Of a DNA stretch of 10,115 bases, positions 6,744-10,115 are shown one piece after another. The translations under genes and the position numbers were made by a program. The notes under the pieces were generated by a model. It was not told the origin of the DNA, made no database searches, and saw only the letters and a list, made by a program, of their open reading frames with translations. Location: contig CAJXHW010000043.1 in NCBI GenBank assembly GCA_913054565.1, positions 1 through 10,115 of the forward strand, written 5' to 3'. The DNA is from an uncultured Kordia sp. (GTDB lineage: Bacteria > Bacteroidota > Bacteroidia > Flavobacteriales > Flavobacteriaceae). Positions within the stretch are counted from its first letter, which is position 1; each line of letters begins with the position of its first letter.

Positions 6744-7628
6744 ATGAAAAAAATAGCTTTTTTGCTACTCTTTGTTAGTGGCTTTTTATCTGCGCAAGTA
6801 GGGATTAATACAACCTCGCCTAGTCCAGCTTCTGTATTGCACTTAGAATCTTTAAATGGTTCAAATACTCACGGTGGGTTTATGCCTCCAGTTGTAGACC
6901 AAGCAGGAAGAGATTCTATCAATGCTGCAATAACTGCTGCAGATGACGGTATGATGATTTATTATTCTGATGGAACAACACGTTGTGTCCAATTTTATAA
7001 CGCTCAAGATGGCGTATGGGTAGATTTTTATTGCATGCCAATACCAGCGCCACCGTCTTTAACTTATTATCAAGATTTTGAAATTGTTCCCAATACACCA
7101 ACTTTAACGTTCACTGGGGGCTTTGGCTCTACATCTACGGGTAATGGCTCTTTTCCAAATAGTCCAATGTATTCTGAAGGAACACAAGGCTACGTGGTCA
7201 GTAATTCGGATTCTACAATTTCGTTTAATCCAATAACAACTGTAGGTTTTGTTAACACTAGTTTGTCTTTTGATTTAGCCTCTTTTGCTGATACATCTGG
7301 TAATGGTGCAGATGGGTCGGATGTAGTTGAAGTGTTAGTTAGTACAGATAATGCTACTTGGTCTTCTGAGGTAACTGTCAATGGAAATAATAATGCTAAA
7401 TGGGATTTTTCGGGAACTGCTGTTGCATCTGCAAGTTATGATGGTGATAATACACCAACAAATTATGCGCCAACATCTGGCGGTAATTTAACTGGAGCAA
7501 ATGCGTATTCTAAAGTAACCTTATCAAACTTACCTTCTGTGCCAACATTGTATCTTCAAATTAGAATGAGAAATACTGATACTAATGAAAATTGGGTAAT
7601 AGACAACGTAATATTAAGTTTAAACTAA
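6744..7628 (+). CDS. secreted protein with QVGINTT N-terminal module and jelly-roll-like C-terminal half (paralogue A)
   Basis: A 294-residue exported protein. The Sec signal peptide ends at LSA (17) before Gln18. Residues 18-100 form a module common in Flavobacteriia surface proteins: QVGINTTSP, VLHLES, GGFMPP, then DDGMMIYYSDG, with a Cys pair (C81, C97). The rest (about 107-294) looks like a beta-sandwich/jelly roll of the carbohydrate-binding or lectin-like type: YYQDFE at its start, VEVLVSTDNATWSS in the middle and NWVIDNVIL at the end. It is Asn/Asp/Thr/Ser-rich and almost free of other Cys. No type IX secretion C-terminal domain is recognisable, so release or surface attachment is unclear. 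Homologous along its length to the next gene, with only seven bases between them. The A-rich leader has no Shine-Dalgarno site. Binding function is inferred from fold resemblance only. Confidence 0.8.
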   Translation: MKKIAFLLLFVSGFLSAQVGINTTSPSPASVLHLESLNGSNTHGGFMPPVVDQAGRDSINAAITAADDGMMIYYSDGTTRCVQFYNAQDGVWVDFYCMPIPAPPSLTYYQDFEIVPNTPTLTFTGGFGSTSTGNGSFPNSPMYSEGTQGYVVSNSDSTISFNPITTVGFVNTSLSFDLASFADTSGNGADGSDVVEVLVSTDNATWSSEVTVNGNNNAKWDFSGTAVASASYDGDNTPTNYAPTSGGNLTGANAYSKVTLSNLPSVPTLYLQIRMRNTDTNENWVIDNVILSLN

Positions 7629-7635
7629 AATAGGT

Positions 7636-8535
7636 ATGAGAAACATTGTATTTATTTTACTGATAATAACAAGTGTGTCTTTTGCACAGGTAGGTGTTAG
7701 AACAGTAACGCCAAGTTCTGCTGCTGTATTACATCTTGAAGCTGCTAATTACAACAGTACTAAAGTTGGTGGGTTTATAATGCCAATTGTCACTCAGGCA
7801 GAAGAAGATGCTATCCCAGTAGACACGTCTACATTAAGAGATGATGGTTTAATGGTGTTTGTCAGTGATGCAAGTATCAACAAATGGTGTTGGGATATTT
7901 ATGATGCTGAACAAGATGTTTGGCGAAGTATGAAATGTAACACGCCTGTTGCGGCAGTTTGTGATACACAGATTTATTTAGAAGATTTTTCTTCTTATGT
8001 AAATGAGACAGGGATTAAAGAAGGTTCCAATAATGGAGATTACCCCGGGGGAGTTACTTGGACGTTAGTTGATATCTTAGGTGGTATTACAACAGGTGAC
8101 CATGCAATGGTTGTAGGTGGGGCTTTTGAGTTAAATGATACAAATGGACCAATATCATTTACAACTGAAGCGGTCGATATAAGTGGTTTTGCAACAGTCT
8201 GTTTTTCTGTTGATATTGATGGAAGAGGTGTTTTGGAGTATGATGAAGGAATTCATGGTTCTGATGATACAAATAATAATAATGATTATGTTAATGTAGA
8301 GTATTCTGTTGATAATGGTGCTACTTGGAATATGCTGATTGATTATAACGGAAACGGTTCAGTAAACCATACTTTAACAGCGAACCCTACTCCTGGTTCT
8401 GATACATTTCCTGATGATACTGTTTCGGTATCCGGTTTATCAGGTACTTTTTTGTTGATTAGAATTACAAGTCAAAATTGGGCAGGGAATGAATTCTTTG
8501 CTTATGATAATATATTAGTTGAAGGTGGTAATTAG
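7636..8535 (+). CDS. secreted protein, tandem paralogue B of the preceding gene
   Basis: A 299-residue exported protein with a signal peptide ending SFA (17) before Gln18. The N-terminal module (QVGVRTVTP, VLHLEA, GGFIMPIVTQAEEDAI, DDGLMVFVSD, with C85 and C101) matches paralogue A step by step. The C-terminal half also aligns: LEDFSS corresponds to YQDFE, VEYSVDNGATWN to VLVSTDNATWS, and FFAYDNILV to WVIDNVIL. It adds two further Cys (C109, C189) and an acidic DDTNNNND loop (210-217) that could bind calcium, which is inference. It should be co-transcribed with paralogue A and ends 20 bases before a strong terminator. No T9SS sorting domain is seen. Role unknown; surface binding or matrix function is a guess. 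Confidence 0.8.
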   Translation: MRNIVFILLIITSVSFAQVGVRTVTPSSAAVLHLEAANYNSTKVGGFIMPIVTQAEEDAIPVDTSTLRDDGLMVFVSDASINKWCWDIYDAEQDVWRSMKCNTPVAAVCDTQIYLEDFSSYVNETGIKEGSNNGDYPGGVTWTLVDILGGITTGDHAMVVGGAFELNDTNGPISFTTEAVDISGFATVCFSVDIDGRGVLEYDEGIHGSDDTNNNNDYVNVEYSVDNGATWNMLIDYNGNGSVNHTLTANPTPGSDTFPDDTVSVSGLSGTFLLIRITSQNWAGNEFFAYDNILVEGGN

Positions 8536-8555
8536 TATCACTTCAGTATAAAGCA

Positions 8556-8587
8556 AAAAAAAGCCACTCATTTGAGTGGCTTTTTTT
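8556..8587. terminator. strong bidirectional intrinsic terminator
   Basis: A 15-bp perfect stem (AAAAAAAGCCACTCA, TT, TGAGTGGCTTTTTTT) with a GC-rich core GCCACTCA and a seven-T tract on the + strand (8581-8587) and eight A on the other side (8555-8562), which reads as a T-tract on the - strand. It lies between the convergent paralogue B gene and the RNase gene and should stop transcription both ways. The RNase stop codon TGA (8570-8568) and its last codons (Q-K-K-P-L-K) are inside the hairpin. Confidence 0.9.
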
Positions 8588-10115
8588 GTTTAATTCTTTT
8601 TCCTTTATCATTATAAAAATGATATTCTAGGTATGTGTAAGCATCTCTAGGTAATATTTTAATCCATTTTTTATGTTCTAAAAACCATTTAGAACGTATA
8701 GATGGAAATCCTTGTTTTAAGAATGCCGCTATAAAAGGGTGCACGTTAAGTGTTACTTTTTTAGGGTTCTTGCTTAGTATTCTGTCTAAATCAGAAGTGA
8801 TTTTTTGTATCAATACAATCGGTGCTTCAACTTCTGCTCCGTTTGTGCCATTAGGATTTTTCTCTAATGTTTTGATATTCATTTCTGGTCTAACACGTTG
8901 TCGAGTTATTTGTATCAATCCAAACTTACTTGGTGGTAATATTTTATGTTTTGCTTTATCGCTTTCCATTTCATCTTTTAAATGATGAAATAGTTTTTTC
9001 CTGTTTTCAGGACTTGACATGTCGATAAAGTCAACAACTATAATTCCTCCCATATCTCTTAGTCTCAATTGTCTTGCAACCTCAGTTGCTGCAATAATAT
9101 TAACTTCAAGAGCTGTGTCTTCTTGGCTTTTGGATTTGTTAGAACGGTTACCACTGTTTACATCAATAACGTGTAACGCTTCTGTGTGTTCAATAACTAA
9201 ATAAGTTCCTTTACTAGAGGAAACTGTTTGTCCAAAAGATGATTTAATCTGACGTTCTACTCCATATTTTTCAAAAATAGGCACATCAGAATTATGTAAC
9301 TTGACAATAGATTCTTTCTTCGGTGCAATACGTTGCACTGTTTCTTTAATTTCACCATAAAGTGTTTTATCATCAACGTGTATTGCTGAAAATGAATCAT
9401 TAAACACATCTCTTAGTATAGATGATGCTTTGTCCATTTCACTTAATACTGCTGATGGTACTTCTGCTTTATGAAGTTTTTTGCACATTGCTGTCCATTT
9501 GGCCAACAAATTTTGCATGTCTTTGTCCAGTTCGGCTACTTTTTTGCCTTCCGCTACGGTACGAACTATAACACCAAAACCTTTCGGTTTAATGCTGTGA
9601 ACTAATTTCTTTAAACGACTCTTTTCGGCTTTATCTTCAATTTTTTGAGAGATAGAGACACGATCAGAAAAAGGTACTAATACGATGAATCGCCCAGCTA
9701 TTGATAGCTCTGAACTCAATCGAGGCCCTTTTGTTGAAATTGGTTCTTTTACAATTTGTACTAAAATAGATTGATTAGATTTTAAGGCGTCATTAACGCT
9801 TCCATCTTTGTCAATCTCTTTTTCAAACGGGAAATTTTGTAGACTAAAATCTTTTAATTTACCTGTGCTTACACTTTTTACGAACTTTAATAAAGAAGGT
9901 ACTTTAGGGCCTAAGTCATGATAATGTAAAAAGGCATCTTTTTCATAGCCAACATTTACAAAAGCAGCATTAAGTCCGGGAACAGTTTTTCTAATTTTAG
10001 CAAGAAAAATATCTCCTACGTTAAATTGGTCTCCACTGTTGTCTTCTTTATGCAATTCGATTAATCTTCCATCTTTTAATAAGGCAAAATCAACTTTCGA
10101 GGAACCGGATCTAAT
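8568..10115 (-). CDS. rng: ribonuclease E/G family endoribonuclease, 5' end outside window
   Basis: Single-strand-specific endoribonuclease for rRNA processing and mRNA turnover. The frame is open to the right edge: the 20 codons upstream of the TTG at 10055 encode a family-like start (VDFALLKDGRLIEL), so 515 residues are visible and only a few are likely missing. The S1 domain follows (FNVGDIFLAKIRKTVPGLNAAFVNVG, then VQIVKEPISTKGPRLSSE). The DNase I-like catalytic part has IDVNSG and VDFIDM, whose Asp residues (318 and 362 counted from the right edge) match E. coli RNase E D303 and D346, around the EVARQLRLRDMGGIIV block. The zinc-link CPxC is absent: EKNPNGTNGAEVE occupies that region. The large C-terminal degradosome scaffold of RNase E is also absent, so it is RNase G-like in size. 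Confidence 0.95.
   Translation of the reverse strand: MRSGSSKVDFALLKDGRLIELHKEDNSGDQFNVGDIFLAKIRKTVPGLNAAFVNVGYEKDAFLHYHDLGPKVPSLLKFVKSVSTGKLKDFSLQNFPFEKEIDKDGSVNDALKSNQSILVQIVKEPISTKGPRLSSELSIAGRFIVLVPFSDRVSISQKIEDKAEKSRLKKLVHSIKPKGFGVIVRTVAEGKKVAELDKDMQNLLAKWTAMCKKLHKAEVPSAVLSEMDKASSILRDVFNDSFSAIHVDDKTLYGEIKETVQRIAPKKESIVKLHNSDVPIFEKYGVERQIKSSFGQTVSSSKGTYLVIEHTEALHVIDVNSGNRSNKSKSQEDTALEVNIIAATEVARQLRLRDMGGIIVVDFIDMSSPENRKKLFHHLKDEMESDKAKHKILPPSKFGLIQITRQRVRPEMNIKTLEKNPNGTNGAEVEAPIVLIQKITSDLDRILSKNPKKVTLNVHPFIAAFLKQGFPSIRSKWFLEHKKWIKILPRDAYTYLEYHFYNDKGKRIKQKKPLK

Noticed and set aside
8042..8051. ACCCCGGGGG GC-rich palindrome inside paralogue B
   Set aside because: It is in frame in coding sequence (YPGG), has no partner elsewhere and no recognisable function.
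10053..10055. TTG at 10055 as the start of the RNase gene
   Set aside because: The 20 upstream codons encode VDFALLKDGRLIEL-like sequence typical of the family N-terminus; the true start is beyond the right edge.

Overview
The window looks like chromosomal DNA from a marine-type flavobacterium (Bacteroidota, family Flavobacteriaceae). The DNA is AT-rich, most genes lack a Shine-Dalgarno sequence, and all three exported proteins have signal peptides that end in Ala-Gln. The RecX and RNase E/G proteins also read like flavobacterial family members. There are no RNA genes, insertion sequences, CRISPR arrays or phage genes, and no gene-free stretch longer than about 125 bases.

Left part (1-6114, + strand): a biotin synthesis operon that enters from the left edge. 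The order is bioF (5' end outside the window), a DUF2007/zinc-ribbon protein, bioD, bioA, a divergent beta-ketoacyl synthase, bioB and a small outer-membrane-barrel-like protein. The DUF2007 gene, bioD and bioA are joined by two ATGA stop/start overlaps. The four enzymes BioF-BioA-BioD-BioB would take pimeloyl-thioester through KAPA, DAPA and dethiobiotin to biotin. The ketoacyl synthase keeps its Cys-His-His centre and is a candidate for making the pimeloyl precursor; no bioC, bioH or bioG is visible. The operon ends at a perfect 14-bp hairpin.

Middle (6151-6621, - strand): recX, a RecA modulator, convergent with the operon and apparently started from TTG. It is divergent, across a 122-bp spacer, from two tandem paralogous genes (6744-7628 and 7636-8535, + strand). 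These encode exported proteins with a shared 'QVG(I/V)-T-P' N-terminal module and a jelly-roll-like C-terminal half.

Right part (8568-10115, - strand): an RNase E/G family ribonuclease, nearly complete, with its first few codons beyond the right edge. It is separated from the convergent paralogue pair by a strong 15-bp bidirectional terminator.

The most interesting items are the biotin-linked ketoacyl synthase, the DUF2007 gene embedded in the operon, the barrel protein at its end, and the use of the 3' coding ends of both minus-strand genes as arms of bidirectional terminators. I see no clearly new defence or mobile system here.
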